NCBI GenBank assembly: GCA_022702705.1
Contig: CM040427.1
Location: forward strand, 18,065,625 to 18,129,624
Length of the DNA stretch: 64,000 nt
Source of the DNA: Papilionanthe hookeriana x Papilionanthe teres
Taxonomy: Eukaryota > Streptophyta > Magnoliopsida > Asparagales > Orchidaceae
Direction of reading: 5' to 3'
The position numbers were made by a program, and so were the translations under genes. The notes beneath the pieces are model-generated. The model had not been told where the DNA came from, did no database searches, and saw only the letters and a list, made by a program, of their open reading frames with translations. Below, piece after piece: positions 33,935 to 44,819 of the stretch. Each line of letters begins with the position of its first letter. Within the stretch, counting starts at the first letter, position 1.

Positions 33935-34769
33935 ATGGATGCCCCAAAGTTAATCTTCTCCTTCACCAATGGACTGGACTTCGCTGTTTACAAGGATGAA
34001 CTGCCCGACAATGGGATCATCCGTTTTGGACAAGGATTTGACAACACAGATGTCAAGATCGCTGATGTCACTCTCTTCACACTAATGGAAAAAATGTCGA
34101 AGCCGAAGAACCCGTGATTGAATTCGACCCGAAGTCGACTCGAGAGTTCCCTCCCAAGCAAGGGTTCTAGTCGAAAGGAATACTACTCGTTCGTAGGAGG
34201 ATCGTTGTCTCTACCCCACCGGTCTAGTCGTCTCTGCACCTACCCAGACTCCCGCTAAACTAAAGGGGAAGAAAATCCAAATTTGTAATGAGCCTGTTAC
34301 CGTGGAGGGTACAGATCTCCCTGCGAGACCTTCTATTTTCGAAATTGGGTCCAGCTCAAGGATTCAACCCCTAACACGGACTCAGAGGAGGAACAGAAGT
34401 AGAAGGATTGCCAGAAAAGCCAGAGCTGCTGAAGTCGCTTTCTTAGAAGAGATCCCTGAGTACACACCATTGCCTGAGTATACACCGCTTTTGGAAGGGA
34501 GTAGATTCCATCCCCTCTCCGCCGCAGCTGACGAGGAAAATGTTCGCAAGATTGCTTTTACATTACCTGAACCCGCATACTACAGTAACAGCCGAAAGAA
34601 AAGGGCTAGGATCACACCATTTGCTCGACTGCAGACTGTGATAGAGAAGTTAGCAAAGAAAGAGAAATGTCATGTATCAGAGATTTTAAGAAGGATAGGA
34701 CGGGTGCCGACCGAATCCCGCCTTGGGCCGCGAATAGAACCCGTTATCGCCACGAGAAAAGCCGAATAA
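33935..34769 (+). pseudogene. ORF1-like region upstream of gag
   Basis: Two open segments, 33935-34117 and 34302-34769, in different frames with stops between. The first opens KLIFSFTNGLDFAVYKDELP. The second has a basic motif TQRRNRSRRI (its residues 27-36) and IEKLAKKEKCHVSEILRRIG, probably helical. Ogre elements carry an ORF of unknown function before gag, which fits by position. Both the opening block and the TQRRN motif have counterparts in the N-terminal part of the AlkB ORF (42568-43161), which suggests a duplicated module. No enzymatic motif is visible. Confidence 0.6.
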
Positions 34770-35066
34770 GAAGATGAAAGCTAGTCCACTCGTTGTTGTT
34801 TCGAGTTTACGGATCGGGGAGGATACCACCTTCCGAAGCATTCGGCCGACGGACCATCCGGTCCTAGGCCTTCTGCTGCTAGAAGGATGGTATGACGTCC
34901 TACTACTGGCCAATTAAGACCGAAACAACGACCTAAAAGGAAAGTCTCGTCAGGAGACTCGAGTTCGAAGAGCGCCACTGCAATGAAGGGGACTCCCAAG
35001 AAGGAAATCTAACAACCATCGCATGATAACCGCGAAACCGTACGAAAAAGATCACTGTAGGATGCT

Positions 35067-36264
35067 ATGGAAAAGCTAAGGACCGAAATTCAACGATTAG
35101 CAAGAGAAAGAGAAGAAGAGTTTGGAGATGAAGTTGATTCGTCGGAATTCATTGATGACGAATATGTGGAGATCAACATGGTTGAGACACGAGCATCGTC
35201 AGCTTCGCAAGGTGCTCCGGCAGCTGCAGAGAGAGATGAACCGGAAGCATTAAGAGCATAACTTCAAGAAAAAGATGATACAATCTCTCAAATGGCAAAA
35301 AGGATGGAAGAGATGACTACAGCCCTAGCCACTCTTCAGAGTCAGGTTCAACCCCCAAGAGAAACGCCTCCAGAAGTTATTCATATTACAGACGGAGGAA
35401 AAGAGATTATATTCGTTAACGGAGACGATCAGCTGAAGAAAGATTCTACCCAGAATATGATTCTAGAGAAAGACATCAAGAATATGGTAGAACAGCAGGT
35501 GCAAGAAGCCTTAGCACAGTCTAAGAGCGGAGCATCTATTCAGACGGGTAGACCTTACCCCGAAGAGTTTGATGCAGTACAATACCTAAAAGGCTTCGTA
35601 CCACCTCTATTCAAGACTTTTGATGGTACCGGAAACCCTCGACAGCATGTTGCACATTTTCGTGCTAGTTGTTGCAACGCCGGTGGATGTGACGCCTTAC
35701 TCTTCCGACGGTTCGTCGGCGACTCGTCGGGGATCGCCTTCGATTGGTACGCGAGTTACTCGAACGGTTCGGTAAAGAAATTTTCGGAATTAGAAAACCT
35801 CTTCGTGAAACGGTTTGCGGAGCTCGACACCATATCACCATCGGTGATCTAGTGGTGGAGAAACGAAACCGAACGAAACTTTAGTGGACTACATACTTCG
35901 ATGGAGGAATCTAAGCATGAAGTGTGAGCCATAGCTACAAGAGCAGCATGCAGTCGGTATCTTGCTTAAAAGCATTCACGGCCCGATAGCACTTCTCCTT
36001 AAGGGATTTACGATTAAGACTTTTGAGAAGTTGTTAAGCAAAGCCGGAAGCTTGCAAGAGGAAGCGAAGCAACTAAGTTTCGTCGACAAAACAGACAAAC
36101 AGAAGCCTGTGAAGACATTTGAAAAGAAATCCGGGATCGTCGTGGCGGTTGATAAGGGCAAGCAGCCAATGCAAATACGGCGAGAGCGGCAGCGGCCGAC
36201 GTATCAACAACCTCGGCAGAACTACCAACAACCTCGACCCGGTTATCGGCCAACTCAACGATGA
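35067..36264 (+). pseudogene. gag (capsid-like region)
   Basis: The same frame is open at 35067-35261 and 35292-35852, separated by one TAA. An N-terminal acidic and helical part is followed by the gag core LFKTFDGTGNPRQHVAHF, then FDWYASYSNGSVKKF, then LENLFVKRFAEL, typical of Tat/Ogre gag. A frameshift and stops follow near 35850-35960. The domain then continues at 35962-36264 (SIHGPIALLLKGFTIKTFEK). It would form the virus-like particle shell, but this copy cannot make the full protein. Confidence 0.82.
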
Positions 36265-37099
36265 CGAGCAACCGCCTCGCCCGCAGCGCACGTTAAAGGA
36301 GCTTATAAATAGAGAATATCCATTCAAGAATGAGGCAGTGCTAAAGATGTTCCGCAGTTTGATGAAGACTCCGGATTTTCAACTGCCAGAACTCAGGAAG
36401 CCAGAAGAAGTCAATAAGAAAGACCATCCCATCTATTGTCCTTACCACCAGATGCTCGGGCATAAGATAGAGGATTGCATTACCTTCAAGACTTGGCTCT
36501 ACGACAATCTCCGAAAAGGGAACATAACGATTCCGAAGGAATACATGAGGGAACCCCAGAAAGGCGGTTCCGTCAATGTTATTTCAACGGATCCTATTGT
36601 TCCTATAGATCCCTACACGACGAATGATGGATGGAGTACCGCTTGGACGAAGTCATCGAAGAAAATTTTGGATCGCATCCAAACCGCTTCGGTGCGTGCT
36701 TCGATTCAAAGTTCTAAACCTGTCAAGCCGGCGCGATCGCTTGCGATTGAGGAACCACCCCAGGAAGAAAAGATCGTAGAAAAGAAGGAGATCGTAGAAG
36801 AAGAAAAGACCGAAGCTCTTAAGGCTAGACTAGGGGCTGCTTATCCTAGGATGGTTGTTTCCAATTCGGGGGAAAAATTCCTCGAACCTCTGACTCTGTA
36901 TGATTATTTGCTCGCTCCGGCGGGATCTTATATTGATAAGAGTTATGTCGTTGGCTACGTTTTGACTGTTTCTAACGATTACGCAACTAACGACAATCAA
37001 CCTAATCCGGATCTCGATGCCGATACAAATAATAATTCTCAAATCATACACAACTTCGACAATCACGATGAAGAAGAAGACATTCACCAAGAAGGCTAA
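36265..37099 (+). pseudogene. gag C-terminal region with zinc-knuckle-like motif
   Basis: An open frame from 36119 to 37099 carries YCPYHQMLGHKIEDCITFK (about 36435-36490). Its C-x2-H-x4-H-x4-C spacing takes the place of the usual gag zinc knuckle in this lineage and probably binds nucleic acid. The flanking sequence is basic then acidic (KEEKTEALKARLG...). A single stop at 37097-37099 separates it from the protease frame. Confidence 0.72.
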
Positions 37100-37201
37100 G
37101 AAAGTTCAACGAGCAATGAATCTATTTGTGAATTCCGAGGAACTCCAATCACAATAAAGTTAGAGATTTCGGATTCCGAAGCGACTCCAGAAGAACTTGT
37201 C

Positions 37202-37981
37202 ATGCCGATTCAAAAGGAGACACCAGTAAACTCAGTACCAGATTCAGAAGAAGTCACAGAAGTCAATTTAAGGAGCGGAAGGGTTCTACCTCCGAGAATG
37301 GGTCCAAAAGACAAAGGAAAGCAGGTGGTTGTTCAGGAAGAATCAACCCCAGCAGAAGAATTGCCCATTCGGGAAGAAGCTGAAACACATGATAACAAAG
37401 TAGACTATAACGTGCTAGCCCATCTTAGGAAACTACCGACCAAGCCGAGCATCTACGACGCTCTCATCTTATCAAAAGAGATGAGAGAAGCTCTGATCAA
37501 GGCCTTACTTGATCCAGAGATTTGTTTAGCTCAGATGGCCGGAGAGTCCTTAGACGAGGTTTGCTCGTTAAAGGAACAAAGAGGTGTTACCTTCACGGAC
37601 AGTGATCTACTACTTGGGACAACCGATCACAAGCGACCGTTGTACATTTCAGTTACAATCGGAAAGTTTACACTCTCCAGAGTATTGGTGGATCAAGGAG
37701 CGTCAATCAACATAATGAATCTTCGGACGTTAGCATACTTGGAAATTGATGCTCGTGAGCTTGAAGCAGACAAGATGCTATTAAGAGGCTTCAATCAAAA
37801 AGGAGAAAGAGCTCTTGGATCGATAACACTACTAATGAAGACCGGTGATTTAGCAAAGACAACCGCAAAATTCCACATTATTGATTCCGAGACATCGTTC
37901 AACGCTCTATCGGGCCGGCCGTGGATACATGAGAACCGGATGGTACCGTCATCTCTCGCATCGGTGCATAAAATACTATGA
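37202..37981 (+). pseudogene. Aspartic protease (retropepsin-like)
   Basis: The active-site region reads SRVLVDQGASINIMN (about 37678-37722). It has the catalytic Asp, with Gln-Gly-Ala where most retropepsins have Thr/Ser-Gly. A flap-like GFNQKGERALGSI and FNALSGRPWIHE (the conserved GRPWIH block) follow. It is in the same frame as the preceding gag tail. It would cleave the polyprotein. The ALSGRP form departs from the more usual LLGRPW and may be damage. Confidence 0.8.
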
Positions 37982-38763
37982 TGGAGGAGAACGAGTGCAT
38001 TAAAGGTGACTTGCAACCTTTCTCCATACATGAAATTGGAATTCATGAAGATGCAGCCTACTACGCGCCTCCAAAGAAAACAATCTTCTCCAGAAATACC
38101 ATGCCAAATGAAGCAAAAGAAGTTCAAGACGACGAAGAGCCTGAAGTTCTAGTCCAACAATCACTCACCGCTCCCTTACGGCGAGATGGTGAAGGTTTCT
38201 TCACAACTTGCACCCGAGGTCGAAGCCGGGGACGAGGTCGTGGCAGAAACGTTGGGACAGTTGGACAGAAAAAGACGGTAATCAACGTGAATTAGGAGAA
38301 CAGCTCTAAAGAAGAAGAAGAAATCAAGAAAGAAGCAGCTACAATAAACCAGAAGAAACCACAATTCAAGATCTCCCTCGAAGATGAAAAGAATGAAGAA
38401 TATAAATCAATGTACGAGAAGATTAACTACCATGTACACACTATGGCCACGACCCCGATCCGATCTAATAAGATCGAGGGTATGGTGGTCAAGGAAGTGC
38501 ATGGCGGTGGTGCTAAACCAATCAAATTTTACCGTGGTACTTCTTCTTCCAATAATGAAAAAGATGTACAATTTGAAGATGTCACTTCTTCCGAATTAAT
38601 GGAATTACCTTTTGAGTGGTACTCTCCTCGTGTTCAAAATTTAATTCAACGTGGTGTCTTACCTCGACAATGGACAAAGGGTCAATCACAACATTTTGAA
38701 AGACTATGGAACAATGCGGTCGGCCTCCCAATTCAAAACATGGTCTCGGAATCGGCACAGTAG
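37978..38763 (+). pseudogene. Linker ORFs between protease and RT
   Basis: Two open segments in one frame, 37978-38295 and 38410-38763. The first ends in an RG-rich stretch (RGRSRGRGRGR), a likely RNA-binding tail. The second has FEWYSPRVQNLIQRGVLPRQW. I recognise no enzyme. In Ogre elements an intron between protease and RT must be spliced to express pol, so this region is a candidate place to look, but I could not define splice sites by eye. Confidence 0.5.
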
Positions 38764-39886
38764 GTTCAGTTGACGATACAAAATTTTGCTTGGTTGTCAC
38801 TTGCAAGCCTAATAAAGACTGCTTGGAAGCTTCAGAGGACCTTGAAGATCTACCAATCGGAGATGCACCACCAGAATTCGAAGAAGAAATCAAATCTACA
38901 ATAGACGAGTTAATGGAAGTTAACTTAGGTACTAGCGAAAAGCCTATACCAACCTTTGTTAGCTCCTTACTCAATAAAGAAGATTCCGAGGAAATGATCA
39001 AGCTATTAATGGAATTCGAGGATCTGTTTTGCTTGGAGTTACGACGAAATTCTAGGATTAGCTCCGAAGTCACGGTTCACAAGTTAGGAGTAGATCCTAC
39101 TACGTTCCGATCGAACAAGCTCCCGAAGAATGCGTCTATAAATTGAACAACAAGTAATAGCCGAAGTTAAGAAGCTAATCGACGCTAAATTTGTCCGTAA
39201 AGATCAATACCCTACTTGGTTGACCAACGTGGTACCAGTTAAAAAGAAAAATGGTCAGATCAAAATCTGTGTAGACTTCAGGGATTTAAATAAAGCATGT
39301 CTAAAGGATGAATTTCCACTGCCAATCCCGGAGCGATGATCGACATTGCTTCGACACATGAAATATTTTCATTCATGGATGGATCATCAGGATACAACCA
39401 GATAAAGATAGCACCAGAAGACGAAAGGCTCACAGCTTTCAGAACGCCGATCGGAGTGTATTGCTACACAGTAATGCCATTCGGACTAAAGAACGCAGGA
39501 GCAACATATCAAAGAGCAATGACAAAGATTTTTGATGATCTCATTCACAACCATGTCGAGTGCTACGTGGACGATGTGGTCATCAAAAGAAAACTAAAGG
39601 AAGATCACCTGTATGATTTGAGAATTGTTTTCGAGCGACTAAGGAAATACAACCTTAAGATGAATCCCTTAAAATGCGCCTTCGGCGTCACCTCCAAGAA
39701 ATTCTTAGGATTTGTTGTCCGACATCGCGGAATAGAAATTGATACAGAAAAGATTAAAGCTATCTTAGAAATGCCACCTCCCAAAACCTTAAAACAGCTA
39801 CGATCCTTTCAAGGGAAGCTGGCATATCTTCAACGCTTTATCTCAAATTTGTCAGGTAGGTGTTAGCCCTTCTCGGCATTAGTTAA
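38706..39886 (+). pseudogene. Reverse transcriptase
   Basis: The lead-in is PTFVSSLLNKEDSEEMIKLL. Fingers YPTWLTNVVPVKKKNGQIK and FRDLNKACLKDEFPLP are readable in another frame at 39200-39330. FMDGSSGYNQIKIAPEDERL, MPFGLKNAGATYQRAM and the catalytic ECYVDDVVIK lie in the open frame 39336-39866. The thumb ends LAYLQRFISNLSGRC and then a TAG at 39864-39866. At least two frameshifts flank 39147-39335. The catalytic residues are intact but the reading frame is not continuous. The motifs are of the Tat/Ogre type of Ty3/gypsy RT. Confidence 0.9.
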
Positions 39887-40295
39887 AAAGGACGCCAAAT
39901 TCATTTGGGAAGAGAAATGCCAACGGGCCTTCGAGGACATTAAGCAATATTTAATGACACCTCCTGTCTTAGCAGCCCCAGTCTCAGGTAGACCGTTAAT
40001 ACTTTATATCGCGGCTTTAGACGACTCTCTCGGAGCTCTGCTAGCCCAGGTCAATGACGAGGGAAAAGAAAATGCTCTTTATTACTTAAGCCGTCGTCTA
40101 ATCCCGACGGAAGTAAAGTATCCTCCGATTGAGAAGCATTGTTTGGCTCTGATCTTCGCCGCTCAAATTCTCAGGCACTACATGCTTTCTCATAAGGTCA
40201 ACCTCATTTCGAAAGTTAATCCGTTGCAATATTTGATGACCCGACTGACACTTTCGCAGACTTGCCAAATGATCGATGATACTATTGAAATTTGA
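39887..40295 (+). pseudogene. RNase H (first, gypsy-type)
   Basis: After the RT stop the same frame continues: FEDIKQYLMTPPVLAAPVSG, LYIAALDDSLGALLAQ and YYLSRRLIPTEVKYPPIEKH. This is the RNase H that follows gypsy RT. The Ala-Ala-Leu form with a degenerate active-site Asp is characteristic of elements carrying a second RNase H. It ends after a frameshift near 40240. Confidence 0.82.
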
Positions 40296-40971
40296 CATAA
40301 CTTTCGTTCCTCTTCGCGCCGTAAAGAGACAAGTACTAGCTGACTTTCTTGCAGCACATCCTTTACCAGCAGATTCGCCTCTCGACGACGATTTTCCTGA
40401 CAAGCAGATAATGAGCTTAGAAGACACCGATGATCGACGTTGGGAACAATACTTCGACGGAGCATCCTCAGCATAGAAAGACAAAGAATCGCAAACGATA
40501 GTGCCCGGTAAAGCAGGAATCAGACTAATCTTTATAACACTGGAACAGGGGATGTTAAGATATTCCTACCACTTAACAGAGCCGTGCACAAACAACGAGG
40601 CAGAATATGAGGCCCTCATAACGGACTAGAGCCGACCATTCAAATGGGAATAACGGATATCAACATCTACGGAGATTCTCGAGTTGATCATTCAACGAGT
40701 CGCTGGACAATACGGAATTTTAAAGCCAAGACTCGAGCAATACTTTCGGTATGCCATGAAGCTGTTGGAACAAATTCCGAATGTAACAATCTACAAGATC
40801 CCGAGAAGAGAAAATGCTCTCGCGGATGCGTTAGCTCGCCTTGAAAAAGAATTTGCACGCTTACAAGATGAGTCGGTTGAAGTGTTAGTTCAAGGACGAC
40901 GGGTCCTATCACGGCTCGACATGGATATGATACGAAATCGAAAAAGCGAGAGGAATCAATTGCAACGGTGA
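40276..40971 (+). pseudogene. Second, archaeal-type RNase H
   Basis: Motifs: WEQYFDGASSA (first Asp, about 40441-40473), then after a stop a segment ending NNEAEYEALI, then a frameshifted stretch with GDSR at 40668, and PNVTIYKIPRRENALADALA at about 40771-40840. This second RNase H downstream of the original is a hallmark of the Tat clade, Ogre included. Stops at 40474-40476 and near 40627 interrupt it. Confidence 0.85.
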
Positions 40972-42241
40972 CGAAAAACACGGAAGATTGGCGTCGACCG
41001 CTAATAGTACTACCGCAAACGGGTAAATTACCGGACAATAAGTCATTAGCCCATCAAATCAAGAAAAGAACTCTGTCTTATGCATTAATAAACAATACAT
41101 TATACAGAAGGTCTTTTGATCAGATGTGGTTAAGATGCTTGAACGGGTCTGAGGCTTGTGAAATTGTCAAAGAGGTACACTCAGGACTTTATGGCGCTCA
41201 TCAGTCGGGTCCGAAAATGAAAATGAAAATTAAAAGACTAGGGTACTATCGGCCCTCAATGATGACCGACCGTATGAAAGTCGCCAAGAGCTGTCACTGA
41301 GTCTTAAGTGCACGGAGTGGTTCTACACCAACCTCCGAATGTGCTACATCCGACAATTGCGTCGTGGCCATTTGAATGTTGGGGCACGAATATAGTGGGT
41401 CCGATAGAACCGCCTTCTTCAAGAGGACATCGCTTCATCCTTGCAGCTACAGACTACTTTTCTAAATGGGCGAGCGGTTACACTCGGAGAAGTAAAGGCA
41501 CACCACGTGCTACAGTTTTTCAAAAATCAAGTTGTCTACCGTTTCAGAGTACCGCACAGAATCATTTCAGATAATGGGTCTGCATTCAAAAGTACAAAGA
41601 TCAACAATTTTGTCAGAAGATACGGAATCGATTGGCGATACTCAACAATTTATTACCCAAGAGCAAATTGGTTGGCCGAGGCTTTTAATAAAACTCTCGT
41701 TCATATTTTAAAGAAAACCTTGGATGACAACAAGAGAAATTGGCACGAGAAGTTGTTAGAAGCCTTATGGGCCTACAGGATGACTTTCAGGACTCCTACT
41801 CAGTCTACGCCTTACGCTTTAGTGTACGGGTCCGAGGCCGTTTCACCTTTGGAGGTCCAGCTTCCATCACTCAGGATTGCAGTTGCAAATAAAATTACTG
41901 CAGAAGAAAATGCCAGATTGCGACTGGAAGAATTGGAAAGCTTGGAAGAGAAGAGACTTGCAGTGCAGCAAAATTTGGAACTATACCAAGCTAAGATGAT
42001 CCAGGCCCATGATAAACTGGTCCGCCCAAGAACTTTCAAAGTTGGTGACTTAGTTCTTATTCTCAGAAGACTTATTCTTGCACATCGCAAGATAGGGGGA
42101 AAATTTGAACCGACTTGGGAAGGGCCGTTTGTGGTCGAGGCAGTCTACTCAGGAGGCTCCTACCAACTTGCGAATTGCCAAGGAGAACGACAAATGCTTC
42201 CAATCAATGGACGGTATTTGAAGAAGTATTACGCAACCTGA
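40968..42241 (+). pseudogene. Integrase
   Basis: The N-terminal zinc-binding part appears as VHSGLYGAHQSGPKMKMK and GYYRPSMMTDRMKVAKSCH, followed by a stop and frameshift. The catalytic core has its three acidic residues: Asp in AATDYFSKW (about 41440), Asp in RIISDNGSAFKS (about 41565) and Glu in LAEAFNKTL (about 41675). The last open segment is 41441-42241 and ends in the C-terminal DNA-binding region GGKFEPTWEGPFVVEAVYSGGSYQL. No chromodomain is present. At least two frame changes precede 41441. Confidence 0.9.
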
Positions 42242-42567
42242 TGTTTTGAAGGGTGGCCCCTAAAATGGAGTCTTATCCCTAGAAACACGGGTGAAGCAAT
42301 CACTTTGTGACTAGGTCCGAACCCAAAAACATAAAAATGGATAAAATAAAATATGTGCTAAAAATAAAATATGTGAAAATCATAATAATAAAGTTTTACC
42401 CTTCCTTTCAAATCAAATCTTGTTCCTGATCTTTCTTCATCATTTCCTACTTTCCTTAAAAATTAAAATTAAAATAAGTGAATAAGAATCTTCAGTGATA
42501 AATATTTTCTTAATGTTCTTGTTCTTAGTAAAGCCCCTGATCATTTCCTTGTCTTCTTCGCAGGGAA
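42242..42567 (+). promoter_or_regulatory. Spacer ending in a splice-acceptor-like site
   Basis: Non-coding gap after pol. The last part is pyrimidine-rich and reads CCTTGTCTTCTTCGCAG (42547-42563), a good plant 3' splice site, five bases from the ATG at 42568. An ORF this far downstream would be reached most simply by a spliced subgenomic mRNA. The donor is unknown. Confidence 0.45.
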
Positions 42568-44041
42568 ATGTCGAACGAGCGGTTGGTCCTAAACTTTAAA
42601 AATAGCGTGAGTCTCGCACTCGATGAAAAGAGGGTGAAGGATGGAGCAGTGATAAAAATTGATTCTGACTTCACACCAGCCAGCCTACAGTATGAAGAAA
42701 ATGATTGGGTCCCAGTGGACCGAGAAGAGCTTGATAGCCAGACGGTGATGAAGATGGGTGGCCTAAGCCACCAATCCAGCAACAAGAAAAGAAAGACAAA
42801 CACCGAGGAAAGCAAGAGAATCAAGTCAGTAGTTGCTACGGCAGAGGGCAGACTCGTCAGCGCCGCGCCCGCAGAAGTTCAAGGGGTAAGGAGAGCTACT
42901 CTCACTGCTACCCAAAGAAGGAATAAGAATCGCCGTATCCGCAAGATGTTGACTAAACTAGCGACAGATCAACACGAGGAAACGACCACCTTCGCCAACA
43001 CACACATTTCAAAGATACCGGTTCGTCGGGAACCGGAAGGAAGAAAGTCGACGCCGAGAAAATCGAACGGATCGAAAAAGTGCCAAGAAGAACGAGAAAT
43101 AGAATCGGTGCCTCGACACCGGACGGAGATACCATATCCGAAGAACCTTGTTGCGAAGTAACCCGGAGGATGTCCCGACAGAGACAATCCCCGAGGAGCC
43201 GAGGTATACGAGGAGAACGCGATGGGATTGAGCCATACATCCCGCAATACGTTACTAGGCCTCGTCACTTGCGGATCATCCCGAATATGAACTAGAAAGA
43301 ATGCAAAATGTTGAGAAGAAGACTTTCGAATACTTTGAAAAGATTATAGGCAGAAGAATCAACATTTTGGAAGGCCTCGAGTTAAACACAGGTGTATTCT
43401 CAGAGTACGAGCAACAACAAATTGTGAATTGCATCTTAGACCTTCAGAAGATGGGTCGAGCAGGCCGTCTGAGAGAAAATAATTATTCGAAACCCCAGAA
43501 ATGGATGCCAGGGAAAGGAAGAGTCACAATACAATGCGGATGTTGCTATAACTTCACGGAGGACAGAAAAGGAAATCCACCAGGGATACTCCGTCACAGT
43601 GAGGTGGATCCAATGCCGAGAATAATTAAAAGAATGGTGAAAAGAATGATAGCATGGAGGGTACTGCCGACGGATCGCATACCCAACCAGTTGCATCATC
43701 GACATTTATCGAAGGGCGACCGCATACCTCCACACATAGACCACCATGACTTTATCGGACCTTTACGCACGGTTTCGTTCGTCAACCAATGCAATATCAT
43801 GTTCGGATCCGACCTCCGGATAGCGAGCCCGGGTAAGTTCCGAGGGCCGGTGGAGATACCACTTCCGGTAGGTTCCGTCATGATATTACAGGGAAATGGA
43901 GCAGACATTGCAAAATATTGTATACCGGGAGTACCAGTGGAGAGGATCTCCGTCACTTTTAGAAGGATGGACGACAGAAAGGCACCTTACCACTTCCAGC
44001 CAGATCCAGAATTGGAGAGTCTCCGGCCCTACGAGCTGTGA
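42568..44041 (+). pseudogene. AlkB-like 2OG/Fe(II) dioxygenase ORF (ALKBH9/10-like)
   Basis: Three overlapping frames (42568-43161, 43080-43295, 43301-44041) form one broken ORF. The N-terminal part is basic with TQRRNKNRRI (residues 115-124). The last 246 codons hold the AlkB domain: NILEGLELNTGVFSEYEQ, KWMPGKGRVTIQCGCCYNF, GNPPGILRHSEVDPMP, iron-binding IPPHIDHHDF (H145, D147), IPLPVGSVMILQGNGADIA and the 2OG-binding RISVTFRRM (R215, R221). This layout is that of plant ALKBH9/ALKBH10 m6A RNA demethylases. Two defects are visible. The distal iron ligand His is Tyr206 (TAT, one C-to-T change from CAT). A compensated frameshift over residues 130-138 replaces the strand that normally holds the 2OG-contacting Asn-x-Tyr. 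The domain has no introns. It lies between pol and the 3' LTR, so it belongs to the element. Confidence 0.88.
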
Positions 44042-44819
44042 GTTACACGGGAAATAGCACACCTCCAATGCACATCCATGCGGCATTCCTGCCAAGGATG
44101 GCTTGGAAGGTGATGTTATTGACCGTGTATCTCATTATTCAGACATGGATTTTTAACAGATACTTTTTGGATGGATCAACAAGAATCATACATAGTTCGT
44201 TTTGAGTAATGGATTGTATGAGAAATATTTCAGATCGAGTTGTATGATGTATCTTCAACAAGATTGGAATGAAAGTGACCATGTCACATTTTGCCTTCAC
44301 CTCTTTTTGTGCAAATTGACTGAGAAACACCATTAGAGTTAAATGAACTTTGAACAAAGAGCAGAAAAGAAAAGAGAAATAAATAAGAACCTTTCTTAGA
44401 AATCCAAATATTCAAATGAACTTCAAATCCACATGAACAACAAATAAAATTCACGTGAACATCAAATAAACAACAAAAATAAAATCGGATCATTAAAGGA
44501 CAAACAAAATGAAAAATGAATCTCAAATGGAATTACAATCTCAATCTATCTCTTTCAAATTCTTCAATTCTTCCTCAGATCAAAATCTACTTCAAACTAC
44601 TTTGAAACCCTCTTTTGGGATGGTTCTTCCTCACGGAAAACTCACACTTCAAATTTCAAAAATCCCACACCCTTTTCGTCACATCGAAATCTTTTTGATT
44701 TTCTGTGATCTCCTTCCCCTCTTGTACGGAGATTGACTAGGTCTATTGACACGGAGCCACGAACTTGGTTCAGTTTGGTTCTGATGGCATGAGACTGGGT
44801 CCTTCTTCATACATTACAA
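44042..44819 (+). other. 3' untranslated region before the hairpin array
   Basis: AT-rich. The short open frame 44509-44736 has no recognisable content. Nothing else seen. Confidence 0.5.

Noticed and set aside
42568..44041. AlkB ORF as a host gene next to the element
   Set aside because: It lies between integrase and the 3' LTR of a complete element with TSDs, has no introns in the domain, and is followed by the element's own array and LTR.
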